Of a stretch of 64,000 nucleotides of DNA, positions 35,486 to 46,795 are shown piece after piece. Below the pieces are notes generated by a model. That model saw only the letters and a list, made by a program, of their open reading frames with translations, was not told the origin of the DNA and did no database searches. Both the position numbers and the translations under genes were made by a program. Each line of letters begins with the position of its first letter. The first letter of the stretch is position 1. This DNA comes from Rhipicephalus microplus. Its lineage: Eukaryota > Arthropoda > Arachnida > Ixodida > Ixodidae. Location of the stretch: contig NC_134701.1 in NCBI RefSeq assembly GCF_043290135.1, positions 34,251,501 through 34,315,500 of the forward strand, in the 5' to 3' direction.

Positions 35486-35942
35486 ACACTACGTGACAAA
35501 ATGGCCACTAATGGAGCAGTTTAAGCACAGTTTATGAACTCTCGGGGCGTTTTCTTGCCACCTTTCAAAAACATGGGTTGCGGAATGAGTCAATTGCCGC
35601 GACGGTTATAGCTTCGCTTTTGCATTTCTCCTTTTAGCACCTTTTTCTAAGCGACTTCATCATCTGAGGAACCGCTATACTCCATGCTGTCCACTCATTG
35701 ACGATAGCGCATAGGCTTCCGAGGCGAACGCTTTGCCATAACGAAGCATACGGCGGACGGCGTTGTGTATTGCTTTCCGCATTCTTCCACAGCCAAAATT
35801 TGAATGGTTTCCACCAGATCTCCGATTCGGTCGAAACACAGAAGAGAGCTTATATAGTCTAGCGACTTAAATGTTTTATCAAAAAAGTGGCGGATCGAAC
35901 GTACAGTGAGAATCGATGATATGCGAAGCAGGAATGTGGAGG
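35486..35942 (-). pseudogene. gag C-terminal part of gypsy 4 with a broken zinc knuckle
   Basis: 35695-35942 encodes a gag-like segment (FDKTFKSLDYISSLLCFDR). Near 35486-35527 the minus strand has CLNCSISGHFVT, a stop codon, then Cys: a C-x2-C-x4-H-x4-C knuckle with a nonsense codon. The segment ends at the 3' tail of the inserted LINE (35943), so gag is interrupted there. Confidence 0.55.
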
Positions 35943-36275
35943 GTTTCAAAGTTTCAAAGTTTCAAAGTTTATTTGCAGGAAAATACAAAAACTTCCCTGC
36001 GGGAGGCAAAGACTAAAGGCTAAATAGCCTGACGAGGTCTTGACCTCCTGATACAGTCTGCATCAGTGCCATATTACACATATTCACACATCAGTAACAT
36101 ACATATACAAATAAGTGACATTATACATATCTTATTTAGTTACATAGTATACATTCAGAATATGTTTTACATAAACAGGAAACAATTTTGGTATCAAACG
36201 ATTCTGTTTAAGTATCATTGTTCACAGTAAGAAAAAAAATCAACTCAGTATACAAGTATTCCTAAATATAAAAGC

Positions 36276-39097
36276 CTATGGATCTACTATGTCTTTAGTC
36301 AAAAGAAGAAAGGATTTATGATGACATTTAAATTGTTTAGTTTTCAGAGTAAAGTCTATATTCGATTCGTGAAGGTTTAGCAATTGTATGATCTTATAAT
36401 CAATAGCCTGCTTGCGTGTTTTCTTAGTTTTGCGGGTAGAATTTCTGAAGCCATATGTTGTTGATACAGTGCGTGGAAAGGAATCCTGTAGTTTATGTTT
36501 GTGGATGTGTTGCATCAGTTTAAGATTATATACTTTCCTAGCAGATAGAATTCCATGTTTAAGAAAAAGCGGCTGAGTGTCTAAGTCCTTGGGGTGACCT
36601 TTATATTTTTCTATTACACGGAGCGCGCGCTTTTGTAAGATTAATATTCGATCGTAATTGGTCTTAGTTGTTGTTCCCCATACAAGCATTCCGTATAGAA
36701 GCCTGGAGTAAAACATGCTATAATATAATGATTTACATAACCATGAAGGGAGGAGGAAAGCAATTTTACTCAAGCACCCTACAGAACGAGCTAGATCTAC
36801 CAAGAGACTATTTACGTGCGGTGTCCATGTTAAGTGCTCATGAAACCAGACTCCAAGGAATTTTTGTGTGCTGACTTGTTCGAGTCGCTGATTGTCAAAC
36901 AAGATTACTATATTATCACTGATGTGCTTGTTAATGGGCCTGAACATAATAAATTTTGTTTTTTGTGTGTTTAATTTTAGTTTGTTTTTTTTAGCCAGCC
37001 TGAAAGTTTCGAGAGATATACATTTGTCGAAGCTTCTACTTCCTGAATGGTGGAGCCTGTGAAGAATATACTTGTGTCGTCAGCGAACATTTTAATTTCG
37101 GGTGTATACTGAACCTCTGTAATATCATTTATATATAAAAGGAAAAGCACGGGGCCTAAAATGGACCCCTGCGGAACTCCTTTCTTTACGCTTAAATAGT
37201 CTGACTTTTTACTGTCTATGCTAACAAATTGTTGTCTGGATGATAAATAGCTTTTAAATAAATCAGAGACTATTCCACGAATTCCATAGCGGCTTAATTT
37301 CAACAGTAAGATATTATGGTCAACAGAATCGAACGCTTTACGCAAGTCAAGGAAGACACCTAACGTGAACATTTTATTTTCAATATTTTCTATTATGCGG
37401 CTTTTTACATCAATTAGTGCCTCTTCCGTGGTTTTATTTTTGCGAAAACCGTATTGATGCGGTGATAAGATATTGTACTTCTCAAGATATTTCATAAGGC
37501 GCGTATTTATACATTTTTCATAAATTTTTGAGAATACAGGTAATACGGATATCGGACGATAGTTTGTTAATTCAGTAGTGTTGCCACCTTTATGAATGGG
37601 TGTAACTTTGGCCACCTTAAGTTTTGTTGGAAAGATTCCAATAAGAAAGGAATAATTTACCAGATATGCTAATACGGGGCTAAGTATAGATGCGACAGCT
37701 TTAACTGGAGCCACCCTTACGTCATCATAACCACTCGCAACGTTTGTCTTTAGTTCTTTTATATATCGGTAGACTTCCTCGGGTAATACTTCGTGTAGTA
37801 CGAGAGAGTTCATGCAACTACTTGTTTCATCTTCATATTGTGTTGAGTCTTCATCATAAACAGCCACATTTACAAAGTATTGGTTAATTGCGTTTGCCAG
37901 TTCCTTACCCTCCAGAATGATATTGTTGACTTTTACTTGTTTAGGTGTATTTGACGTTGCTGTTCTCCCAGTTAAGGAAATAACTTGTTTCCATATTTTT
38001 GCCGGTTCTGATTTTATACGTGAGAAGGTGGCTTCATAATAGGCAAGTTTAGCCTTCCTAGTGTCACTATTTAGTTTGTTGCGGAATCGCTTGAATTCAC
38101 GCAATATTGCAATATCTCTAGTAGCAAGAAACCTGTGAAAAAGCGCGTTTTTCTGCTTGATTCGTTTCAGGAGGTCACTGTTTATCCATGGTTTTCTGTT
38201 CTTACCCTTTCGTGTTCTGATCTGTTGTATCGGGAAAGCAATATCGTAGCACTCAAGGAAAATAGCTAGGAAAGTATTATATGCGCTATCTGGGTTGCAT
38301 TGCACATACACAGGTGACCAGTCAGCACGTTCAATTAATTCGGTAAACTTAAGCAGTGATTTGTCATCAATATATCTATACCGCGCGATATTTGGACATT
38401 TAATTTTGTGCTGCAGGTTTTGTGTAGAAATGTAGATAGGTAGGTGGTCACTTAGGTCTGAGCACAGTATGCCCGAGGTGTAATCGCAACTATTTAGGCT
38501 TGTTATACAGACGTCAAGTGACGTGGAACTATTGTGAGTAATACGGGTTGGATATATAATGGCATTCCGACATCCATATGATGCTACAAGGTTTTTCAAG
38601 TCAAGCGCGTACAGCTCTTCACTCATCATATTAATATTTACATCACCCATGATAAAATATGGTTTTTTTATCTCATTAAAACAATGCATGAGGTTTTCCA
38701 TATGACTGAGAAAATGCCTCTTATATCCAGTTGGGGGTCTATACACCACGGCAAGTACAAAAGAATTTGTTTCTATTGCTAGGCACTCTATGTCACCATT
38801 ACTCACAGAAAGATCATCAAGCATTTGAAAACAATATCGCTGCCGCAAGTATATAGCCAACCCTCCACCTCTTCCTGCGCGATCCAAGCGTGCTATATTA
38901 TAGTTAGTGAACTGAGGAGACATGTCAGTATTACACAGCCATGTCTCTGTAAACAATATTGCATCGATGTCCACGTGAAGAGAACTCATAAAGACATCAA
39001 ATGCTTCATGCTTGTTCCTAATACTTCTTATATTTTGATGTAGTATGGTAAAGGAGGCATCATTAATTATTGGTATTGTTGTTTCTATAGTAGACAT
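36276..39097 (-). pseudogene. LINE ORF2: endonuclease plus reverse transcriptase, one frameshift
   Basis: The first 706 codons (39097-36977) are intact. Endonuclease motifs: LHQNIRSIRNK, FTETWLC, RGGGLAIYL, YRPP, MGDVNI, LSDHLP. RT motifs: NYRPISVLPVFSKIYEK, GVFLDLRKAFDSVDH, GVPQGSILGPVLFLLYIND, and catalytic FADDTS. At a run of eight T on plus (36985-36992) one base appears missing. The frame that continues (to 36276) reads KNKLKLNTQKTKF and then the C-terminus with FLGVWF. A single slippage event, or a sequencing error in a homopolymer, separates this from a full ORF2. Confidence 0.88.
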
Positions 39098-39141
39098 GGT
39101 GAAAAAAATCCGCCTTCTCTTCTCCTTCCCTTCCCCTTTCT

Positions 39142-39834
39142 TTACTTAATGAGACCTAAATCAATTGGGCTTGTTATCCGGATTACATCTGACGTTTCAT
39201 CTTTGCGCGCAAGAATTTTTCCTCCACTAGACCATACGAATTTCCATTTTGCAGATTTCTTTTTTGCTATGGCTGCGCCAAGAAGCTGCTTGTTCTGTCG
39301 CGTCAGGTGCTCGTTAACATAAATAACGCTTTCCGCTCCCTCGTAATCGAGGTGACTAGAAAGGATCCTTTGTTTCTTTGCTTTTGCGAGCACCGCATTA
39401 CGTTTGTTGCGCGAGATGAGCCGGACAACGATGTTCCGTTCATTCCTTTTTGCCGTCGACACCCTGTGACAGATGTCGATGTCACTGTCAGATATTGGCT
39501 CGCCCACAAGCTCACCTATCTTTTTCACGACGATAGTTGAGTCAAGTTCCTCTGGTGCACCCTTTATCTCAAGATTGTTACTTCTTTGATATTGCTCAAG
39601 TTCTTCAACTTTCTTTTCAAGCCGATGATTCTCGGCTTTTAGTTTTTCGTTCTGAGAAACCAGTTCTTTTACTTCCGCTCTTAGTGCCCTGATATCGGAT
39701 CCTATTTTCTTTACTTCATCGCATGTATCGCAGCAAAATTTCAGGCTTTCTTTTAGTGACCTTATCTCGGCACGTATTTCCCGTTGAAAATCAGAGATTA
39801 ACGTTGCGATTTCTTTCTTGTCACCCTTACTCAT
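39142..39834 (-). CDS. LINE ORF1 protein (coiled coil, nucleic-acid binding)
   Basis: Intact 230-codon frame beginning MSKGDKKEIATLI. I use this ATG because upstream residues in the same frame are a run of Phe from the leader. Domains: an N-terminal segment with CCDTCDEV, a long coiled coil with heptads around IRALRAEVKELVSQNEKLK (about residues 50-95), then YQRSNNLEIKGAPEEL, and a C-terminal RNA-binding-like part ending with ILARKDETSDVIRI. ORF1 of this kind trimerises on the LINE RNA and acts as a chaperone. The second CR1-like LINE near 62.3-62.7 kb keeps matching segments. Confidence 0.85.
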   Translation of the reverse strand: MSKGDKKEIATLISDFQREIRAEIRSLKESLKFCCDTCDEVKKIGSDIRALRAEVKELVSQNEKLKAENHRLEKKVEELEQYQRSNNLEIKGAPEELDSTIVVKKIGELVGEPISDSDIDICHRVSTAKRNERNIVVRLISRNKRNAVLAKAKKQRILSSHLDYEGAESVIYVNEHLTRQNKQLLGAAIAKKKSAKWKFVWSSGGKILARKDETSDVIRITSPIDLGLIK

Positions 39835-39940
39835 GATAGGAACTTCACTTGACAAGTACAAAAAAAAGAAAAAAAAAAATGTTTGTCCGGCAGCAGTGCA
39901 AAAGGCAAGGAAAGTAGTCGAGGGATACCTCTTTCTTACC

Positions 39941-40519
39941 TGCAAAGAATTGCAGATGTATTTTTGCCGTCTGATCGCTTTGTGCACCGCTGCCGGACTG
40001 TGTGGGAGACGAGAATCTCAGCGCTTATAAAGCCAGCCGGGGATCAGCTGACAGCCTTCTGCGCCGACTCCGTGTTATCTTGTTCCAGCAATCAGGCCAG
40101 CAGCGTCACGATGCCGGTTCTCGATGCGTTGCGGGCCATACGTCGATGAAGGGTAGTTTTGCCGTAGCGTCCAACCGAAGCGTACACGTGGAAATTCCCT
40201 GCAAAGAATTGCAGATGTATTTTTGCCGTCTGATCGCTTTGTGCACCGCTGCCGGACTGTGTGGGAGACGAGAATCTCAGCGCTTATAAAGCCAGCCGAG
40301 GATCAGCTGACAGCCTTCTGCGCCGACTCCGTGTTATCTTGTTCCAGCAATCAGGCCAGCAGCGTCACGATGCCGGTTCTCGATGCGTTGCGGGCCATAC
40401 GTCGATGAAGGGTAGTTTTGCCGTAGCGTCCAACCGAAGCGTACACGTGGAAATTCCCTGCAAAGAATTGCAGATGTATTTTTGCCGTCTGATCGCTTTG
40501 TGCACCGCTGCCGGACTGT
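39941..40519 (-). repeat. tandem 259-bp promoter monomers of the LINE
   Basis: Period is exactly 259 bp: tgcaaagaattgcagatg occurs at 39941, 40200 and 40459. Monomers 39941-40199 and 40200-40458 differ at one position that I can see. The third is cut off at 40519. On minus each full monomer contains TTTATAAG followed 30 nt later by the A of ACACAGTCC. The outermost truncated monomer starts within one to two bases of that predicted start. Confidence 0.92.
40258..40295 (-). promoter_or_regulatory. TATA-initiator within the LINE monomer
   Basis: The minus strand of monomer 2 has TATAAG near 40287 and ACAGTCCGGCAG at the junction to the next monomer near 40258. The distance from TATA T to initiator A is about 30 nt. 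The same arrangement is present in the inner monomer near 40028-39999. Confidence 0.6.
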
Positions 40520-40861
40520 AGCATTGGCAGTTTCATATTACCACCACGGTGGAGGTGGAGGTAACCAAGAGGTGGAGTAATTATGCCATACACGACTTCC
40601 GTGTCATGATTATCACGTTGGGATGTGTCGTTTACCTTCGTCATCTATTCGCGTAACGTGATGCCAAATTTAGTGTATGAGGAGCTAGCGAAATGGCCGC
40701 GAGAACGACATGAGCATGGTATGTTGTCATATTTTTACATGACACGCGTCTCGTGGTTATCATGTTTGCACCAGTCATATGCCTTTGTCATCCACTGACG
40801 TCACGTAACAACAAATTTGGTATATGTGGGGCTAGCGAAACTGCCTCGAGTGCATTATGAA

Positions 40862-41243
40862 GTGCCCAATATACCCCAACGTAACGTTGACGTGCGCGCA
40901 CGTTGGGCACAGTAAGGCTACGTTAAGAAAACGCGAGCACTCTATAGTTTGACGCCAAGCACGCCGGCGCGACCAGCGTCCTCTATAGTGGCCCGAAGGC
41001 AACCAGCTCGAAATGCAACATGCTGCACTTGACGCCAATGCGTTACACAGACAGCACGGCGTCTGCATCTTTTCGAGACGAAGAGACTCCGGACGCACTG
41101 AAACGCGCATGCGTCAAAGCAACGCAGTGCGTTTGCGAGTAATGGCAGGACTGGCGCCTCTCGTGGACACGCCGGCGTGACGCGACTAAACGAACGCCAG
41201 CGCGCACGTGCACCGGCTCACGGTCAAGTGTTCGGGCGCCTTG
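40862..41243. mobile_element. MITE-like GC-rich block (copy 2)
   Basis: About 382 bp, starting aagtgcccaatatacc and ending tcgggcgcctt. It is homologous along its length to 26965-27362, for example cgcatgcgtcaaagcaacgc versus cgtgcatgtgtcaaagcaac. The ends are related in inverted orientation. Confidence 0.6.
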
Positions 41244-42116
41244 ACTGTGGCATGTAGTCATGTTCCCACATGACACACATCTCAGAAGTATCATGTTCGC
41301 ACCAGTCACGTACATTCATCATTGATTTACGTCAAGTAAAGCAATATTTGGTATATGTGAAGCTAACTAAATGGCCATGAGCGCATCATGAGTGTAGTAT
41401 GTATTCATGTTGTTACATGACACGCATGTCGTGATGATCATGTTTGAATGTGTCATTTACCCATGTCGTCCGTTTGCGTCATGTTATACCAAATTTGGTA
41501 TATGTGAAACTAGCGAAACGGCCGCGAGCGCATCATCAGTGTAGCATGTAGTCATGTTATTACACGACACGCATCTCATGCTTATCATGTTTGCACCAGT
41601 CTCATACCTTCGACATCCATTCACGGCCCGTAATACCAAAATTTGTACAAGTGAAGCTAGAGAAAGGGCCGCCAGCGCATCATGATCGTGGCATGTAGCC
41701 ATGTTGTTACATGACACGCTTCTCATTATTATCATGTTTGCACAATAGGATATCTTCTTCATCCATTCACGTACCGTAACACCAAACTTGATATATGTGA
41801 CGCTAGCGAAATGACGAAGAGTGCATCATGAGCGTGGCATATAGTTATGTATATCAGAATTTTCGTGTCAGGGTTTGTCGCTTGTGTTCGCCATGCAATC
41901 ATGTCATATAATACCAGTTTTGTAACATGTCAAATGAACGAAAACTCTACAATAGTAGCAAAACCTTGAAATGTAAATCATGACATTCATCACATACATC
42001 ATGATTTTCATGTTATGACTAGTCAAACACGCTCGTCATATGGTCATGTTAGGCCATAACAAGTTTGGTATCGATACCGTTATCCAAACGGCCAGGAAAG
42101 CTAAACGTCGTAGGTG

Positions 42117-42296
<180 letters not shown>

Positions 42297-43180
42297 CGCT
42301 CAAAGTCACCGAGGTTCGTATTTGAAGAAGTGCTTCTCTGCCATGGGTGACAGAGTAGCTATGACAACTTTGCACTTTTTCTACTGTAGTACAGAGTAAT
42401 CGCACTGCTACATCAGGTGAATCTTTCGGTAGGCGAAGTCTGTACAAGAGTGGCCTGCACGTTGTGTTGCGCCGAACATTCGCTGCTTAATCGTTAGATC
42501 GCAGTCCATGTTTGAACGTCGGCGGAACGCTGCCTTCACGTCAGCCCAAATCCTGATACTAGCTACCTTCGTGTGGTGACGCATCCATGTAAAGTGTTTA
42601 GCTAGAAGCCTTGATATAATGAACGGTATGGCGACCTCATCGGGAACGCTCAACGTTCTAAACCAATAGTAAACGTGCTGAAACCAGGCATTTAGTTCTT
42701 TCCTGAGAGGTGGTAAAGTGCTCGCCGCGAAACTCTAAAGTTGGTCGCGAGCGTCTTCACTATTGGACATGCACAAGGGAGTATCGCTTCTGGCTAGTAT
42801 TTGTTGCTTTCTCGAGCCACGTTTGAGATTCATCAAGGCACTGCTCTCTTCTGCACTCATGCTTGTTATGGTGTCAGAATTTTCATGCGTTTATAACTCC
42901 AGACGCTCGATGCATTTTACTAGTGTTGCAAGTTACACAAAAGGTCGTGACTTGCCTTCATATGTGAGTCAAGGCGCTTTTGCTGCGACGTCGTCTTTGG
43001 CAGCCTCGTGGTTCTTGAGAGTCATCAGTTTCAGTTCCTCCAACTCGCTCCGTAGCTGACCCGCCTTGGTCCTTAGGATATCGGTTTCGGACACAGCTTA
43101 TCTGTAGGCTTCCACCCGGGCGGCGTCATCCAGCTGCTCGAACATGTCGACAGAACACGGGGCCGTCGCCATCTTTGGAT
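42297..43180 (-). pseudogene. gag N-terminal part of gypsy 4
   Basis: The minus strand from about 43173 reads MATAPCSVDMFEQLDD, then a coiled-coil-like LRSELEELKLMTLKNHEA, and at 42408-42653 EVAIPFIISRLLAKHF followed by KQRMFGATQRAGHSCTDF. This is a capsid-type gag with several stops. It runs to 42297 where the GATA tail of composite copy 2 begins. The remainder of gag resumes beyond the inserted elements at 35942. Confidence 0.6.
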
Positions 43181-43281
43181 CACGGAGCTGACGCTGTCCA
43201 AACGTCAGTGGTTGATCCAAAGGAGCACGTAGGAAGCAACGTCCGCACATAGAAGTTGTAAACGTCTTCTTAGTTCACCTC

Positions 43282-43298
43282 GAGTCATTGGGCGCCAA
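43282..43298 (-). other. primer-binding site of gypsy 4
   Basis: The minus strand reads TGGCGCCCAATGACTCG a few bases inside the upstream LTR. TGGCGCCC is a common retroelement primer-binding start. This supports calling 43307-43512 the 5' LTR. Confidence 0.65.
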
Positions 43299-43306
43299 TC
43301 TTGACG

Positions 43307-43512
43307 TGCTGTTGTGGCCGTCGGAAATACTGGGTTCCGAGATGACCTTATTCTGAGGCGGTCACACTTTTTCAAGATAAGGAAGAGACTGCCAGACCCC
43401 TTTTCTATTTGATGTTCCTCGAGGGTCCACGAGTTCGGTGCCGATCTACTTCGCTTTTCTCACGCAAAGGTGCGAGACACGCACCAAGCATCGTCTGCTA
43501 TCGCTCGTCACA
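43307..43512 (-). repeat. 5' LTR of gypsy 4
   Basis: 206 bp, the same length as the segment at 31611-31816 and alignable throughout. The primer-binding site is adjacent on the internal side. Confidence 0.75.
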
Positions 43513-44199
43513 ATATTCTTTATTTAATGAACGAGAAGCGTTTCCTTCAACGAGTGGCGTAACGCCAACGCAGGGTTGCGCTCCACTACTCGTTGAAGGT
43601 ACTGTTGCTTCCATCGCATCTACTAGAGTTAAAGAAAGCGTCAAGTCAAAAGAAAGCAAAGATGCCCTTCACCGAATTCCGAACGTGCGCTCTGCTGGTT
43701 ATATACACACCGTCCGCGTTCGACGTAGAGAAGTGCGGGGAGAAGTCCTGACTCCCACTGCACATGCTTGGCTTACTAAATGGCAGGTGGTGCATTTCCT
43801 TTATTGGCTCGTGGAGTGATACTTTTGCAGGTGTCTTCCTGTGCCGGTTCCCGACGCGTCCTGTGGCACGACACGCGAGACGCGAGCATACGTATTGGGT
43901 GTATGGACGGTGCAATCAACGTTTAAGCACAGCATCAAGTGACTGAAAAATGCCGCCATATCCACGAAGTGAATGATGATGAGTGGGCGAAGCTCCGGAG
44001 GTAAACCTAGTAAACCATGAATCCTCCGTACATTTTGCCCACTCGATTTTATTGCAACGCTCCCCCTAGCGTACGTCGCCGCACTATATCGAATGATGAC
44101 ACGCGCCATATGTGGCATCATTCCTATTTTATAACACCTCGCATCTTTCATAATCAACTACACGTACCGCCGTCTAGTTTATAACATCTTGCATCTTTT
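43513..44199. other. unassigned repeat-like DNA with a 12-bp inverted repeat
   Basis: Arms ccttcaacgagt (43544-43555) and actcgttgaagg (43588-43599) flank a smaller ggcg-taa-cgcc hairpin. The segment from about 43966 (gtgggcgaagctccgg) to 44199 leads into the GGAY array. It may be a dispersed repeat, but no coding region is seen. Confidence 0.5.
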
Positions 44200-44603
44200 G
44201 GACGGACGGACGGACGGACGGACGGACGGACGGACGGACGGACGGATGGATGGATGGATGGATGGATGGATGGATGGATGGATGGATGGATGGATGGATG
44301 GATGGACGGACGGACGGACGGATGGACGGATGGACGGATGGACGGACGGATGGATGGACGCACGGACGGACGGACGGACGGACGGATGGATAGACGGACG
44401 GACGGATGGACGGACGCACGGACGGAAGGACGGACGGATGGATGGACGGACGGACGGATGGACGGATGGGTGGACGGACGGACGGACGGACGGATGGGTG
44501 GACGGACGGACGGACGGACGGACAGACGGACGGACGGATGGGCGGATGGATGGATGGATGGATGGATGGATGGATGGACGGACGGACGGATGGACGGATG
44601 GAT
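44200..44603. repeat. GGAC/GGAT tetranucleotide array, about 400 bp
   Basis: Blocks of GGAC and GGAT units with few interruptions. On minus it continues the (ATCC)n tail of a LINE 3' end at 44604-44644. All long frames here are translations of the repeat. Confidence 0.95.
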
Positions 44604-44650
44604 ATGGCTGTACCCTTTAGATCGGGCGGTGGCTAGCGTAATACTTAGAA
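44604..44650 (-). mobile_element. LINE 3' end fragment bearing the GGAY array
   Basis: On minus it reads ctagccaccgcccgatctaa then agggtacagccatatcc, matching 3706-3741 of the first LINE. An 11-bp gap (gcttggtggcg is absent) lies just upstream. Only the last tens of bases of the LINE are present. Confidence 0.8.
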
Positions 44651-44716
44651 CTGAACGAGAGGTGGCTACATACAGGGGACGCACAGCCCACGCCTTAAGG
44701 AGCTTCGCTCCTAAAA

Positions 44717-45100
44717 TGGATTTGAAACTGTGCCGTGTTTACTTCTACCTAGAAGATGCCACGAAAACACGGTTCAGTAAGTGGCAGTCCAAGCTACGAG
44801 GTTGAAATATTTTTCGGGTGACGTTTTTCAGCACACTCATGGGCGTCGCCCGCAAGGAACGTGCCGTTAGTATCTTGAATACGCGTGTGCAACACCCCAA
44901 CGAAAACGTTCGTTGAAAAGGCTGTTCAGTCACGCCGATCCCGCCATGGCCGAGAAGAAGCAGCTCCCATTATTGATGCGAGGTGTCAACGAAGATTTGT
45001 TGCGGAGACTGTGCGCAACTCACCCGCAACTGTCAAAGAATTTCTCGCCGAGGCCACGACAGTCAAGTAGGCGCATTAAAGGTGCGCACAAGGCAGTATA
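44717..45100 (+). pseudogene. gag remnant of gypsy 3
   Basis: [19 protein letters not shown] aligns with the gag of gypsy 1 (DEKLRRVFFYLEDTARTW). After frame changes, FVAETVRNSPATVKEFLAE aligns with its LFAGLIRNPPKTIQEFVAE. Many stops are present. The start of gag is missing; a short unassigned segment joins it to the LINE tail at 44650. Confidence 0.7.
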
Positions 45101-45490
45101 ACACCCCCTCTTCAACAGTCAACTACTCCTGCGCTCATGCCCTCAGCACAGAAGACCTGCATGGGATAATAGGAGTGGCCGTGCGGGAAGAGCTGCGCAC
45201 GCTGTTTCTTTCACCACTGCTTTAAGTCAATTCAATCGCCGACATTGTCCGCGATGAAGTTCCCAGTCCCTTGGAATCCCCAAAGCACCACTCTCTGAGC
45301 CGCACACCGTGAGCTACACCGCTGCAGTCTGCCGAGACGCCCCTCAAAGGCCGCGTCATGACGCTTTCCCACCGCAGTTTCGTTGCCAGATCCCGCCGCC
45401 GCCACGACCGATGTCATAGCACCCAACTGCCGGCCAGCGCAACGATCTCAGGAAGACTGCCATCCAGCGCACCCCCGACAACAGCTCCCA

Positions 45491-46430
45491 TGCTGCAACT
45501 GCGGTGATGGCGGGCACACGTACTGCCACTGCTAGTACAGTCAGATAGCACTTCATGATTTTGCCATCGACGCGCCACGCCTACAGGGAGGGGAAACACT
45601 TCAAAATATCACTGATTGCCTTGCAATAGTGCAACAGACAACCCCATGACTTTACTGTTCACCATCGCCTCGCCGCTACATGTGCATCGTAGAATATTTT
45701 ACAGCGCAAATACTTAGTGACGGGCTGAGAAAGAATGCAGCTCTGTCCGTCTCTTACCCCTTGCACTGTGAAATATTCTATGATGAACATTCAAAAACTT
45801 GCCCAACTTGTAATTCTGGTTCACAACGCTACATGTTCCCGCAAAGCTGACAGTACGCCGACCGAACTCGGCGCCTTTCTTTGAGCCTATATTTCGTAAA
45901 CTAAGGGGAGCAACCGATTGAGTTGCGGTCGCTGTACGACGAACTACCGAAGATCCTCCACCACCGTTGACGACGACGCCGCAAATAAGCCCAAAGCACC
46001 TGGCAAAAGATGAAAATGGTATTGACGTCGAAACTTAGCAGCCTGAAGAAGATCTCACGACGCGATGTGGAAGCAGCAGAAAAAAATGATGTAGCTGTAA
46101 TCTGACGCCACCACCAAACTGCAACGCACAACAATGAACCAGTGACCGACGCAGTTTTGGACGGCCACCACGTCACTGCTCCCGTCGCCATTGAAGCCGA
46201 CTATTTAGTCGCGAGTGGCGTTTCACGATTAAGTTAAAGAAATAAGACTGCAAGCATGACATCGACAATCGGATCACTGGAGGTCACTTAATAACGCCGA
46301 CTGGAGTTTGTGCTGCAGGGGTCACTATCGATAACCACACGTACCCTGCGGGCTTTGTGAACTTACAACAGTGCTCTAAGGGTGTCGTACCTGGAATGGA
46401 CTCCCTAAATCAACGCGGTGCTTTCGTCGG
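45491..46430 (+). pseudogene. zinc knuckle and protease remnants of gypsy 3
   Basis: 45491-45532 encodes CCNCGDGGHTYCHC, a complete CCHC pattern followed directly by a stop. Near 46145-46215 the frame reads VLDGHHVTAPVAIEADYLV, equivalent to the protease active-site region of gypsy 1 (ALIDTGVDYSV), but the catalytic Asp-Thr-Gly is lost. Further on, MDSLNQRGAF near 46397 matches MDFLCLHGAV. Decay is advanced. Confidence 0.65.
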
Positions 46431-46795
46431 CCTGTAGTCGGAGGAAATAACACTAACTTCAAAAAACACGCGGCGCACACCCACAACACCAATGAATCAC
46501 GTATTGAATGTGTTGAAAAATGAAGTCACTCTCCGCTGTGCTCAAGCGTCATCGTAAGTGCTTGCGCTGATCCAGCCAAAGGTTTTGAGGTGCCATTAAG
46601 GGCAACAAGTACATGTTCCTTAGCCGCCAGATTTGCATTGCAAGAAGCATCGCCAAGATGAGTTGTGGGAAAGTGAAGGTAATAGTGAGAAACTTCGTCC
46701 CTGAATACAGGCCCTTTAACATTGGTACGATGGACATCATAGATTTTTTATGCGATTTATTCCTTCGTACTATGATATACAACCAAACATGATAT

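Larger units (their letters stand above)
35943..40519 (-). mobile_element. near-intact CR1/L2-like LINE with monomeric 5' UTR
   Basis: Minus-strand element of about 4.58 kb. From its 5' end: tandem 259-bp monomers (40519 down to 39941), a non-repeated leader, ORF1 (39834-39142), a 44-bp gap, ORF2 with endonuclease and RT (39097-36276), a 3' UTR with nested stem-loop (36002-36048), and an octamer tail of three GTTTCAAA units on plus (35943-35966). No RNase H is present. This order and the octamer tail fit the CR1/L2 group. The only clear defect is a one-base shift in an A run in ORF2. It lies inside gypsy 4 gag. No target duplication is evident. Confidence 0.9.

Noticed and set aside
40002..40521. 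Repeated 60-95 codon frames in the LINE 5' monomers
   Set aside because: The same frames recur because the DNA is tandemly repeated; the region is a 5' UTR.
44154..44805. Several long frames on both strands over the GGAY array
   Set aside because: Low-complexity translation of the microsatellite; open because the units contain no stop codons.
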